From assembly GCA_030426605.1 (NCBI GenBank), contig JAUHXM010000007.1, forward strand, positions 1-54,858: a stretch of 54,858 nucleotides of DNA. The letters are read 5' to 3'. This document shows positions 25,908-33,825 of this stretch, in pieces. The position numbers and the translations under genes are program-made. This DNA comes from Phycisphaerae bacterium. Lineage in GTDB: Bacteria > Planctomycetota > Phycisphaerae > Phycisphaerales > UBA1924. The notes under the pieces were generated by a model. The model had not been told where the DNA came from. It saw only the letters and a program-made list of their open reading frames with translations, and did no database searches. Every line of letters starts with the position of its first letter. Position 1 is the stretch's first letter.

Positions 25908-27335
25908 TTGGCATTCGCGTCTCTGCTGCTCGTGGCCCTGACGCTCTTCATCGGCTGGGTCATGCTGCGCGACACCCTGACCGGTCGCGGCGACATGCTC
26001 TCGATCCGCAACTTCTTCTTCCTCGGGTTCCTGCTCTTCCAGTGTGTCTCGGGGCTCTGGGCGATCGTGCCCGGCGACTTCGGCGACTACTCGCTGCGAT
26101 ACCCCGACCGGACCTCGATCATCTTCGCGGTCTCGTCGTGGGCCTTCATCCTGATCTTCATGGGCGTCTACGGGCACGGCTTCATCGTCAAGACGCTCGC
26201 GCACAAGCTCCCGGGCGAGAACGCCGCGCCCGCGACGGCGAGCCTGCTCATCCTCGCGGCGATCATGCTGGGCTCGGGGATCCTCTTCAAGCAGGTGCTG
26301 ACATTCGTCCCGATCTTCGGCCCGCTGAGCGACAAGATCGGCGGCGCGCAGCTCGCGCTCGCCGTGGGCCTTGCGATGTGGGCATGGGCGCCGCGGCTGC
26401 TGAACCCGATCGTGGCGGCCTACGCCGGGGCGATCATCCTCGTCGCGATCGCGACCTCGCTCGTGGGCACGTACGGGCGCCGAGACCTCGTCTCCGTGCT
26501 CGCCGCCGTCCCCTGGGCGCTCTACCACGCGTGGTGGAAGTCGGGCGGGTTCGCGTTCGCGTTCAAGCGGATCGCGGTCTTCGGTGCGGGCGGGCTGATC
26601 GTGCTCGCGGCGTACACCGCCGTCCGCACGCACAAGGCGGAAGGCGCGAGCCTGTCGGGCATCGCCAAGGCAATGACCAGCGCCGACATCGGCGAGGGCA
26701 TCAACGCCATCGCGTCCGGTCAGCTCAGCGCCAACATCTCGATGTGGATCATCGAGACCCGCCCAGAGCCGTACTCCTACGACACACTCCACGCGGGTCA
26801 CTTTTTCTCGACGATGATCGTGCCGCGCCAGTTCTACCAGAACAAACCGATCGGGCTCGGGCTGATCGTCCCCCAGCAGATCGAGCTTGACGGCAAGGGC
26901 GAGGACTTCAACGTCGGGCCCGGCGTCGTCGGGCACATCTTCAATGACAACCCGTGGATCGCGATGTGGCTCTACCCCGCGGTCTTCGCGCTCTTCATGC
27001 GCTTCGCCGATGAGGCGATCCGCTCGCGCTACTACAGCCCGTTCATCATCCTGCCCATGGGCGCGGCGCTGGGCGAGCTCGCAGGGCTCGCGCGCGGCGA
27101 CATCGGGCTCTTCGGGTTCAACATCGTCATCAGCGTCATCGCGGCGTACGTGACGATGGTCGTGATCCGCGTCGTGCTCTCATGGTTCGGGTGGCGCCCC
27201 GTCTACGAAGACGCCGAGGGCGCCGACTGGTTCGACGAGCACAACCCCTGGGGCCACCACGAGTCCTCGTACGACGACTACGCAGATTACAGCGACGACT
27301 ACGACGACTACGAGGATGACTCGCAGGCCGCCTGA
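25908..27335 (+). CDS. Wzy-like polysaccharide polymerase candidate, multi-pass membrane protein
   Basis: A 475-residue inner-membrane protein with roughly ten hydrophobic helices. A long extracytoplasmic stretch between helices (about 235-345) holds RPEPYSYDTLHAGHFFSTMI and NVGPGVVGHIFNDNPW. That layout is like O-antigen polymerase (Wzy) and related repeat-unit polymerases, which diverge strongly in sequence. The start is TTG 25908 with GACGAGG seven bases upstream. The C-terminus is peculiar: after the last helix an acidic Tyr/Asp tail with repeated DDY units of about 25 residues. Flanking glycosyltransferases and an epimerase support the polymerase role, but a flippase or exporter cannot be excluded. 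Confidence 0.7.
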   Translation: MAFASLLLVALTLFIGWVMLRDTLTGRGDMLSIRNFFFLGFLLFQCVSGLWAIVPGDFGDYSLRYPDRTSIIFAVSSWAFILIFMGVYGHGFIVKTLAHKLPGENAAPATASLLILAAIMLGSGILFKQVLTFVPIFGPLSDKIGGAQLALAVGLAMWAWAPRLLNPIVAAYAGAIILVAIATSLVGTYGRRDLVSVLAAVPWALYHAWWKSGGFAFAFKRIAVFGAGGLIVLAAYTAVRTHKAEGASLSGIAKAMTSADIGEGINAIASGQLSANISMWIIETRPEPYSYDTLHAGHFFSTMIVPRQFYQNKPIGLGLIVPQQIELDGKGEDFNVGPGVVGHIFNDNPWIAMWLYPAVFALFMRFADEAIRSRYYSPFIILPMGAALGELAGLARGDIGLFGFNIVISVIAAYVTMVVIRVVLSWFGWRPVYEDAEGADWFDEHNPWGHHESSYDDYADYSDDYDDYEDDSQAA

Positions 27336-27339
27336 CCGA

Positions 27340-28353
27340 TCACTCGGCCCGCACGAACGTGACCAGCACCGCCTCGTGGTCCGACCCGGCGCTGCCGAGC
27401 GTCTCCCACCCGACAACCGCGAGCTCCGGCGTGTGCCAGGCGTCGTCCAGCGCGATCCGCGCGGGCCAGGGCAACGCCGCGGGGTACGTGCCCGCGGGCG
27501 TCAGCAGCGGCTTGGCGGGCGTGAGCCCCGCCCGCCGAAGGATCTGGCCCCGGTGCGCCGCGGGCGTCGCGTTCAGGTCTACGCACAGCACCGCGGGCCG
27601 CCCGGGCTCGTGCAGCTCGGCGACCCACTCGGCCTGGAGCGCCGCCTCGCGGTTTCCCAGCGCCCACCGCGCCGCGCTCCGCGGCGAGCGCGGCTGCCCC
27701 GCCGCGAGCGCCACGGGCCCGATCGCCGACTCGACTTCCACGCCGATCAGGAACCGCGCCTCATCCGCCGGATAGTCGGGTTGGATCACACGCATGGGAA
27801 GGCGCGACAGCACGATGATCGGCGACACCGTCCGCCGCACCCACGATCGGGTCGCCATGTGGGGGTAGTCGTCCTGCAGCGAGAAGTCCCACCGGATCGC
27901 CCGGCTGAAGTCGATCTCTGGCTCGATGAGCACGACGATGTCCGCGTTCGCGCGCTCGATCAGGTCGTAGCACGCCTCGGGCTGCTCGTTGAGGGCGTAC
28001 GGGTTGAAGACCAGCACCGTGAGCGTGGGCGTGCCGGGCGGTGGCGGACCGTCCTCCGTGAGCGTCCGTCCGCCCGCCAGGCCGACGCTCCCCAGCACGA
28101 TCGCGATCAGCGCGAAGCACACGCCCCCCCACGCCCGGAGGGCGAGCGAGACCGCCAGCACCACGCCCGCCGCGGCGACCGACTGGAACGTGAACGATGC
28201 GAGGACGTCCACCAGCCACGTGTGGTGGCTCGGCGCCCACGAGGCGCAGCACAGGCACAGCACGACGGCGAGACACACGCACGCCCAGCCCGCGGCGCGC
28301 CGAGCGCGCCCGGGGCGGGCCCGCGTCAGGCGTGCTGCGTCATCCACGCCCAC
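27340..28353 (-). CDS. Membrane-anchored endonuclease/exonuclease/phosphatase (EEP) family protein
   Basis: A 337-residue protein. The first 105 residues contain about three hydrophobic helices (WACVCLAVVLCLCC; VAAAGVVLAVSLAL; VCFALIAIVLGSVGL), placing the catalytic domain outside the membrane. The EEP motifs are LVFNPYAL (Asn), IVVLIEPEI (Glu), CVDLNAT (Asp, Asn) and GSDHEAV (Asp-His). Substrates of such anchored enzymes range from nucleic acids to phospholipids; not decidable here. GTG 28353 overlaps the end of the epimerase gene by 28 bases; GTG 28347 is an alternative. A paralogue lies at 49016-50077. Confidence 0.82.
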   Translation of the reverse strand: MGVDDAARLTRARPGRARRAAGWACVCLAVVLCLCCASWAPSHHTWLVDVLASFTFQSVAAAGVVLAVSLALRAWGGVCFALIAIVLGSVGLAGGRTLTEDGPPPPGTPTLTVLVFNPYALNEQPEACYDLIERANADIVVLIEPEIDFSRAIRWDFSLQDDYPHMATRSWVRRTVSPIIVLSRLPMRVIQPDYPADEARFLIGVEVESAIGPVALAAGQPRSPRSAARWALGNREAALQAEWVAELHEPGRPAVLCVDLNATPAAHRGQILRRAGLTPAKPLLTPAGTYPAALPWPARIALDDAWHTPELAVVGWETLGSAGSDHEAVLVTFVRAE

Positions 28354-29303
28354 TGGCGCTCGATCCCTTCGCGGATGGAGGTCGTCGGCTTGTACCCAAG
28401 CTCGGCGTGCGAGCGCGTCTGGTCCGCCCAGGTGCGCTCCACATCGCCCGCCTGCATCGGTTCCTTATGGACGATCGGATCGCGCCCCGTCACCGCGCCG
28501 ACCGTGTCGATGAGCTCGCTGAGCTTGGTCGGGTGGTCGCCGCCCAGGTTCCAGACGCGGTACCCGAAGTCGGGCGTCTTGTCGTAGGCCGCGAGGACGC
28601 CCGCGACGATGTCGTCGATGAAGGTGTAGTCGCGGCTGGTCGAGCCGTCGCCGAACATCCGGATCGGCTCGCCCGAGCCGACCTTTCGGAGGAAGAGTCC
28701 GATCGCCAGGTCCGGGCGCTGCCGCGGGCCGAAGACGGTGAAGAACCGCAGCATGCTCACCGGCAGCCCGGTCAGGTGGTGGTGCGTGTCGCCCACGAGC
28801 TCGCACGCCCGCTTCGTCGCGGCGTACGGGCTGATCGGGTGCTCGACCGGGTCGTCCTCGCTGAACGGCGTCTTCTCGTTGTTGCCGTAGACCGACGACG
28901 ACGACGCGCACACCACGCGGTCGCACCCGTGCCTGCTCGCCTCGCTCAGCACGACCTGCGTGCCCAGCACGTTCGCGCGGACGTACCCCGCGGGGTCCTC
29001 GATGCTGGGGCGCACGCCCGCCTTCGCGGCGAGGTGGATCACGCCCGTGGCGCGCCCATCGGCGAGCGCCGACGCGAACGCCGGCGCGTCGCACAGGTCC
29101 GCCTCGACGAACATGAACTCGGTGCCCGAGCGCTCGGCGGTGTCGCGCACCTCGGCGAGGTTCCGCTCCTTGAGCGCCCGGTCGTAGAACGGGTCGAACG
29201 AGTCGTACCCGAGGACGCTGTCGCCGCGCGCGAGCAGCGCCTCGCAGACGTGCGACCCGATGAACCCGGCGGCGCCGGTGACGATGACCCGGTGGGAGCC
29301 CAT
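28326..29303 (-). CDS. NAD-dependent nucleotide-sugar epimerase (GalE/UDP-glucuronate epimerase-like)
   Basis: A 325-residue extended SDR enzyme. RVIVTGAAGFIGSHV gives the GxxGxxG nucleotide loop, ASSSSVYGNNEKTPFSE the catalytic Ser, and SPYAATKRACE the Tyr-x-x-x-Lys. LRFFTVFGPRQRPDLAI is typical of UDP-glucuronate 4-epimerase and related CapI-like enzymes. It would supply a uronic acid sugar, a usual component of acidic matrix polysaccharides. ATG 29303 starts right at the first strand; upstream in-frame sequence crosses a terminator hairpin and is rejected. Last recognisable gene of the polysaccharide locus. Confidence 0.9.
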   Translation of the reverse strand: MGSHRVIVTGAAGFIGSHVCEALLARGDSVLGYDSFDPFYDRALKERNLAEVRDTAERSGTEFMFVEADLCDAPAFASALADGRATGVIHLAAKAGVRPSIEDPAGYVRANVLGTQVVLSEASRHGCDRVVCASSSSVYGNNEKTPFSEDDPVEHPISPYAATKRACELVGDTHHHLTGLPVSMLRFFTVFGPRQRPDLAIGLFLRKVGSGEPIRMFGDGSTSRDYTFIDDIVAGVLAAYDKTPDFGYRVWNLGGDHPTKLSELIDTVGAVTGRDPIVHKEPMQAGDVERTWADQTRSHAELGYKPTTSIREGIERQWAWMTQHA

Positions 29304-29396
29304 GCGCGAATCCTGACAGTCGAAGAGGCGGAGCGGCCCCACGCCGGGGCACCCGAGGATTACGCCCTCAGCGGGCTCGCGGGGCGCTCGGCGCAC

Positions 29397-29432
29397 AAAA
29401 AAGCAGGGCGCCATCGTTGGACAGCGCCCCGC
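29397..29432 (-). terminator. Rho-independent terminator/attenuator on the minus strand
   Basis: GCGGGGCGC (29432-29424, minus) pairs with GCGCCCTGC (29411-29403), eight of nine positions paired, followed by six T. It lies about 95 bases upstream of the epimerase start and downstream of no recognised gene. Confidence 0.7.
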
Positions 29433-29570
29433 TGGAGGAGAGAGAGATCAATTTCACATTATGACAACATCGGCGTTTGTGCTCGATCCGGCATGATTCT
29501 TCCACATAGATTTCCCGTCTTAACGGCAAAAAACGCCCCCCGGCCTGCAAAAATCACCCAAACAGGGCAG
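29433..29570 (-). other. Gene-free AT-richer stretch between two minus-strand terminators
   Basis: This and its borders make up the 356-base gap between the epimerase (start 29303) and the protein ending at 29660. The stretch is clearly less G+C-rich than its surroundings, has no convincing coding frame, and is bounded by terminators on both sides in the same direction. A small RNA of roughly 130-160 bases transcribed on the minus strand, or a leader with attenuator for the epimerase gene, would fit. On the minus strand it contains CTCTCTCTCCTCC, which could pair with ribosome sites. Confidence 0.35.
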
Positions 29571-29614
29571 GAAAAAGAGGCCGGCCCACGACATCGAACG
29601 CGTCGCGGGCCGGC
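29571..29614 (-). terminator. Rho-independent terminator of the gene at 29660-30517
   Basis: A stem of 13 pairs with one mismatch (29580-29592 with 29602-29614) is followed on the minus strand by CTCTTTTTC. The hairpin begins 45 bases after the stop codon. Confidence 0.8.
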
Positions 29615-29659
29615 GGGGCTGGCTTGACTTTGTGTCAGATTCTGGGGCGCTGACGCGGT

Positions 29660-30517
29660 TTACAGGCCTTCGGGTTCCGGAACATCGACGCTGTCCATGT
29701 CCGGCGCACGCCGATCGCGGCGCTGCCGGCGCTGAGGCTCGTCGCGCCCTTCGCCGTTCGGCTCGCGCATCTCGGGACGCTCGCGCTCATCGGCGCGGCG
29801 CTTGAGATTGTCGCCCACGATCCGGCGCTGCTCCTCGGTCAGCACGTCCATCACCGCGCCGAGCACGGCCGAGGTGTCCGGCCCTTCCTTCATCAACTCG
29901 CGCCACTGCTTGAGCGCCTCGAGCTGCTCGGCCGTGGGCTCGGGACGGTCCGGGCGCACGGTGCGCGCGCGATCCCGGGTGCTCTGCGTGTCGCGTGCGG
30001 GGCGATCATCGTCGGTCATGCGGCGGCGCTCGGGTGCGCCGTCGCTGCCGCGTTGGCGCGGGCCGCGCGCGCGGCCCTGCGTGGAGCGCTCTTCCTGGTC
30101 CGGTGCGAGCTCGCCAAGCACGGCGCGCAGCTCGGCGAACGCCTCCTCGTGCTTCTCCATGTACGCGCGGCGGTCCTGCTGGTACGACCGGGCGATCGCC
30201 ATGATCTCGCGCCCCTGGTCTTCGGTGAGCTGTGCCGATTCGGGCACGGCCCGCCCGCGCAAGGACCGGACCTCGCGGAGCACCGCGCCGAGCTTGAGCC
30301 CGTCGGCGCCGGGCCGCCCGTCGTCCTCGCCGAACGACGCCCGGCGGTCGGGCCTGGCGTCCTGGGGCGCGTCGGGCCCGCGCAGGATGTCGGCGCCCGG
30401 GGCGCGGTCCGGCGGGGGCGGGGGGTCGAACGCGTCCGTCTGAGCATTGGCGCCCAGCGTGGATCCCGCGAGGATCAACACGCCGAGGGCGGTCCTGATG
30501 GTGGTTTGCTTCGTCAC
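29660..30517 (-). CDS. Secreted Arg/Asp-rich protein of unknown function
   Basis: A 285-residue exported protein. The GTG at 30517 follows AAGGAGCACCCC and opens a signal peptide (VTKQTTIRTA, hydrophobic core, cleavage after GANA). The mature part is highly charged and mostly helical, with LTEDQGREIMAIARSYQQD and LTEEQRRIVGDNLKRRADE. That pattern resembles the LTxEQ helices of Spy/CpxP-like periplasmic proteins, alternating with Arg/Asp/Pro-rich linkers, but the match is weak. The last 45 residues are mostly Arg, Asp and Glu. Divergent from mrp. A periplasmic chaperone or structural role is only a guess. Confidence 0.7.
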   Translation of the reverse strand: MTKQTTIRTALGVLILAGSTLGANAQTDAFDPPPPPDRAPGADILRGPDAPQDARPDRRASFGEDDGRPGADGLKLGAVLREVRSLRGRAVPESAQLTEDQGREIMAIARSYQQDRRAYMEKHEEAFAELRAVLGELAPDQEERSTQGRARGPRQRGSDGAPERRRMTDDDRPARDTQSTRDRARTVRPDRPEPTAEQLEALKQWRELMKEGPDTSAVLGAVMDVLTEEQRRIVGDNLKRRADERERPEMREPNGEGRDEPQRRQRRDRRAPDMDSVDVPEPEGL

Positions 30518-30652
30518 GGGGTGCTCCTTTCGTCCCACGCCGAACGCGGTACACGCCAGAGGATTGCACGCCCCGCGGGATTCGTGGTCGCACCGTCTAA
30601 GATCGCCTGTTCGAGACCGGGGCCTGCTGGTTTTCGGGCGAAGGAGGATGCG

Positions 30653-31801
30653 ATGGGCGCCACCAAGGACCAACTCACCCAAGCCGCCCGCGCGGTGCCC
30701 CACCCCGATGGCGGGGCCCTGGGCGACGGCGTCGTGAACATCGCCGCGTGCGACGGCGTGATCTCCGCCTGCGTCTCGCTGGGCGAGACCGCCGGGCAGA
30801 AGCAGCGCCACGCGACGGGCGAGCGCCTGATCCACGATCTCATCAACACCTCGCGTGAGCACGGGCAGGACGTCGAGACCTGCACGATCGAGTTTGTCGA
30901 TCACGATGGCGACGTGATCGATCGCGTCGTGGCGGGCAAGAAAGAGCAGGCGGGCCCGCCGCAGGACGTCCCAGCGGCGCCCAAGGGCGATTCGCTGCCC
31001 GGCGTGAAACACATCATCGCGGTCGGCGCGGGCAAGGGTGGTGTGGGCAAATCGACGGTCGCCGTGAACGTCGCGGTCGGGTTGGCGCGCAAGGGGCACG
31101 CGGTCGGGTTGCTCGACGGGGACATCTACGGGCCCAGCCTGCCCACGATGCTCGGGCTCGACGCGCTCGACCAGCAGGCGATCGAGGGGCGGCTGCAACC
31201 CTTCTACGTCCACGGCGTGAAAGCGGTGACGATGGGCAAGCTCGTCGAGCCCGACAAGCCGCTCATCTGGCGCGGGCCGATGGCGCACGGGGCGTTCAAC
31301 CAGCTGACCGCGCGCACGGACTGGGGCGAGCTCGATTACCTCATCATCGACCTGCCCCCGGGCACCGGCGACGTGCCGCTGACGATGGCGCAGTCGCTGA
31401 GCCTGGCGGGCGCGGTGATCGTGTGCACGCCGCAGAAGGTTGCGCAGGACGACGCGTCCCGGGCGGCCAAGATGTTTGCGCAATTGGGTGTCGATGTGCT
31501 GGGGGTCGTCGAGAACATGTCGTTCTTCATCGGCGACGACGGTAAGGAGTACGACCTGTTCGGGCGTGGCGGGGCGCAGAAAATGGCCCAGCGCCTCGGG
31601 CTGCCCTTCCTCGGGTCGATCCCGATCAACACCGCATTGCGCCAGAACGGCGATTCGGGTGACCCCGTGAAGAACTTCGAGCCCGAGCACGCCGGGGGCG
31701 AGTCGTTGCCCCGCGCCCTGGAGGGCGTGGTCACGCAGCTCGAGTCGCAGGTGGCGCTCGCGACGATGGGCAAGTCACGCCCGACGCTCTCGATCAGCTG
31801 A
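30653..31801 (+). CDS. mrp: Mrp/ApbC-type P-loop ATPase, Fe-S cluster carrier family
   Basis: A 382-residue cytoplasmic ATPase. An N-terminal MIP18-like region (about 1-90) precedes the deviant Walker A GAGKGGVGKST near residue 126, then LLDGDIYGPSLPTMLG, DLPPGTGDVPLTMAQ and CTPQKVAQDDASRAAKMF, all typical of Mrp/NBP35. The usual CxxC after ENMS is absent: the sequence reads ENMSFFIGDDGKEYDLFG. That motif normally bridges a cluster between two subunits, so this protein may bind clusters differently. ATG 30653 is preceded by AAGGAGG at 30641. Confidence 0.92.
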   Translation: MGATKDQLTQAARAVPHPDGGALGDGVVNIAACDGVISACVSLGETAGQKQRHATGERLIHDLINTSREHGQDVETCTIEFVDHDGDVIDRVVAGKKEQAGPPQDVPAAPKGDSLPGVKHIIAVGAGKGGVGKSTVAVNVAVGLARKGHAVGLLDGDIYGPSLPTMLGLDALDQQAIEGRLQPFYVHGVKAVTMGKLVEPDKPLIWRGPMAHGAFNQLTARTDWGELDYLIIDLPPGTGDVPLTMAQSLSLAGAVIVCTPQKVAQDDASRAAKMFAQLGVDVLGVVENMSFFIGDDGKEYDLFGRGGAQKMAQRLGLPFLGSIPINTALRQNGDSGDPVKNFEPEHAGGESLPRALEGVVTQLESQVALATMGKSRPTLSIS

Positions 31802-31804
31802 GCG

Positions 31805-32638
31805 TCAGCGCCGGCGGCGCGCGGCGAGGGCGACGCCCCCCACGAGCACCGCCGACCCCGCCGGCGCGGGGACGCGTGTCGCGAGCAGTCGGATCTGCTG
31901 GGGGTTCAGATTGCCCCCGGTGCCGCGGTTCTCCGTGAGGAGGACCGCCTCGAACGAGTCGGCGCCCGTGACGCGGAGATCGCCCAGCAGGTTCGCGTTC
32001 ACGGAGTAGTCGCTGCCGTCGTATGTCTCGAACGCGTCGGGGACGTTGCGCCGCTGCACGCGGAAGCCGACGCGATCGGCGGTCTCGAACACGCCCTGGT
32101 AGAAGACGCCCGACGAGCCCATCGTGAGGCGCAGCAGGTCATCGGTCACGCTCAAGTCCGCCGTGTCGGCGGACGTGCCCGTGATCGCGCCGGTCTGCGG
32201 GTCGATCGATTGCACCACGACGTCCCACGCGCCGGCGAGCGCCGCATCGCCCGCCTCGCGCGACTCGATGGATGTGATGAACTCCGAATCCGTGAACGGG
32301 GCACGCCAGATGTTGGATGTGAAGACAGACCCGCTGAACGCGAGGTCGAACGTGGCACGGTTGGCGTTGGCGAACAGGCCCGACCCGCCCGTGGTGGCGG
32401 TGGTATCCCACGCGGTCGTGCCGTCCATCGCGATCTCGCCGCGGTAGGGGACGGCGCCGCGGAGGTCCGAGAACTCGTAACGCCGGTCGCCTGGCTGCTC
32501 GACGATCTGGATCCACTCCCACCCGTTGAACGGGCCGGTGTAGTTGTGGAGGAAGACGCCGCGCGGGTCGATCGAGGCGGGCGAGGGGGGGGCGGCGAGC
32601 GCGAGCGTCCCCGCGACAACAATCAGCGTTCGGATCAT
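31805..32638 (-). CDS. PEP-CTERM-like secreted protein
   Basis: A 277-residue exported protein. The signal peptide covers residues 1-22 (MIRTLIVVAG, cleavage near SPAS). The body is beta-rich with many Asp, Thr and Gly and no known catalytic motif. The C-terminus VPAPAGSAVLVGGVALAA plus RRRR is the PEP-CTERM form of tail. Divergent from the AraC regulator at 32781, which could control it. The stop lies three bases from the stop of convergent mrp. Confidence 0.8.
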   Translation of the reverse strand: MIRTLIVVAGTLALAAPPSPASIDPRGVFLHNYTGPFNGWEWIQIVEQPGDRRYEFSDLRGAVPYRGEIAMDGTTAWDTTATTGGSGLFANANRATFDLAFSGSVFTSNIWRAPFTDSEFITSIESREAGDAALAGAWDVVVQSIDPQTGAITGTSADTADLSVTDDLLRLTMGSSGVFYQGVFETADRVGFRVQRRNVPDAFETYDGSDYSVNANLLGDLRVTGADSFEAVLLTENRGTGGNLNPQQIRLLATRVPAPAGSAVLVGGVALAARRRR

Positions 32639-32780
32639 GTCGAGATCTCCGTGGGCAACACTGCATGTTGTGGCCCAAACGGGGCGTCGGGGCTTTCAGA
32701 TCCGTGCGCGCGCCGGTCAGAAACCCTTGATTGATCCCGATCTCGAAACCCGGCGGGCCTCCGGGCGTATCGAACCGCTC

Positions 32781-33749
32781 ATGCGGATGGGCACGAATTC
32801 AGAAGCGGGACCCCGGGAGGCGGTCCGTCGGCACGCGATCCCCGCCGACGGGCTCGCGTTCGTGGACACACCCCTGCTCCGCGTCGGACGGAGGCTCGCC
32901 GGGCCGAACGCGGGCTACTGCGGGACGAGCCAGACGACGGGCGAAACGCCGATCGTCGCGTTCACGCACGCGCCGATCCGCGTGCGGTTCGAGGCGGACG
33001 ACCCCGTGGTGCTCACCGGCGCGACGCTCGCGACGCCGGGCGGTCGGCACGAGTACATCACGCAGCCTTTGACGGACCGGGGCGAGGCGACGACGTTCAT
33101 CGGGTTTTCCGACGACTCGATCGCGCGGATGTGCGCCGAGCACGACCCGTTGGCGGCGGACCGCCCGGACCGCCCGGTGTCGTGGACGATGTCGCCGGCA
33201 GACGAACGCGCCGCCGCCGCCGCGTGCCGGCTGACGCGCATGATCTTCGGGCACGATGAGCCGATCGATCGGACGTGGCTCGAAGAGTCGGTGCTGACGA
33301 TCGTGCACCGATCGATCGACGCTTCGTATCGGTCGCGCGGGGGGGCCGTGCTCCCGAAGGACGACCCGATCGGGGGTGAGGCGGTCCGCGCGGTGTGCGC
33401 GCACATCGGTGCGCACTACGGGCAGCCGCTGGGTGTTTCGGACCTCGCGGCGATCGCGGGGTACTCCCCGGGTTACTTCTGCCGCAAGTTCCGCAAGCAC
33501 ACGGGCATGTCGATCCACCGGTATCTCTTGCGTGTCCGGATGATGGCCGTCGTCGAGCGTCTGCCCGAGCGCGAGGGCCAGATCGCCCGTCTGGCGCACG
33601 AGACCGGGTTCGCGAGCCACGCGCACCTCACCAGCGCCTTCCGCCAGGCGATCGGCGCGACGCCCTCGCGTGTGCGCGAGCGCGGGCTCGCGTGGTGGCA
33701 CGAGCAGCTCGGGCGTTCGCTCGAGCGGGCGCGGGCGGGCAGCGTCTAG
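32781..33749 (+). CDS. AraC-family transcriptional regulator
   Basis: A 322-residue regulator. The C-terminal 100 residues form two HTH motifs: LGVSDLAAIAGYSPGYFCRK (first) and GQIARLAHETGFASHAHLTS (second), ending FRQAIGATPSRVR as in the AraC/XylS signature. The N-terminal 200 residues hold a sensor domain resembling the AraC cupin group (RHAIPADGLAFVDTPLLRVG). ATG 32781 is used; ATG 32787 is close and equally possible, while upstream frame sequence is intergenic. Divergent orientation makes the PEP-CTERM gene at 31805-32638 a candidate target. Confidence 0.9.
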   Translation: MRMGTNSEAGPREAVRRHAIPADGLAFVDTPLLRVGRRLAGPNAGYCGTSQTTGETPIVAFTHAPIRVRFEADDPVVLTGATLATPGGRHEYITQPLTDRGEATTFIGFSDDSIARMCAEHDPLAADRPDRPVSWTMSPADERAAAAACRLTRMIFGHDEPIDRTWLEESVLTIVHRSIDASYRSRGGAVLPKDDPIGGEAVRAVCAHIGAHYGQPLGVSDLAAIAGYSPGYFCRKFRKHTGMSIHRYLLRVRMMAVVERLPEREGQIARLAHETGFASHAHLTSAFRQAIGATPSRVRERGLAWWHEQLGRSLERARAGSV

Positions 33750-33763
33750 CACGGACGAACAGG

Positions 33764-33802
33764 CCCCCCACGCCGCCAGGGGAGTTTGCGACGCGGGGGG
33801 CT
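33764..33802. terminator. Possible bidirectional terminator hairpin
   Basis: GCCCCCC (33764-33770) pairs with GGGGGGC (33796-33802), extended by CGC/GCG after a one-base bulge. It lies between the convergent araC-type and SDR genes. There is no T-run. Confidence 0.35.
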
Positions 33803-33825
33803 CTGTGAGGGGGTGACGTTTTCTG

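Noticed and set aside
27270-27325. Short tandem repeat of GAC/TAC triplets, at first sight a microsatellite
   Set aside because: It is in frame and encodes the acidic Tyr/Asp tail of the polymerase candidate; kept as a protein feature only.
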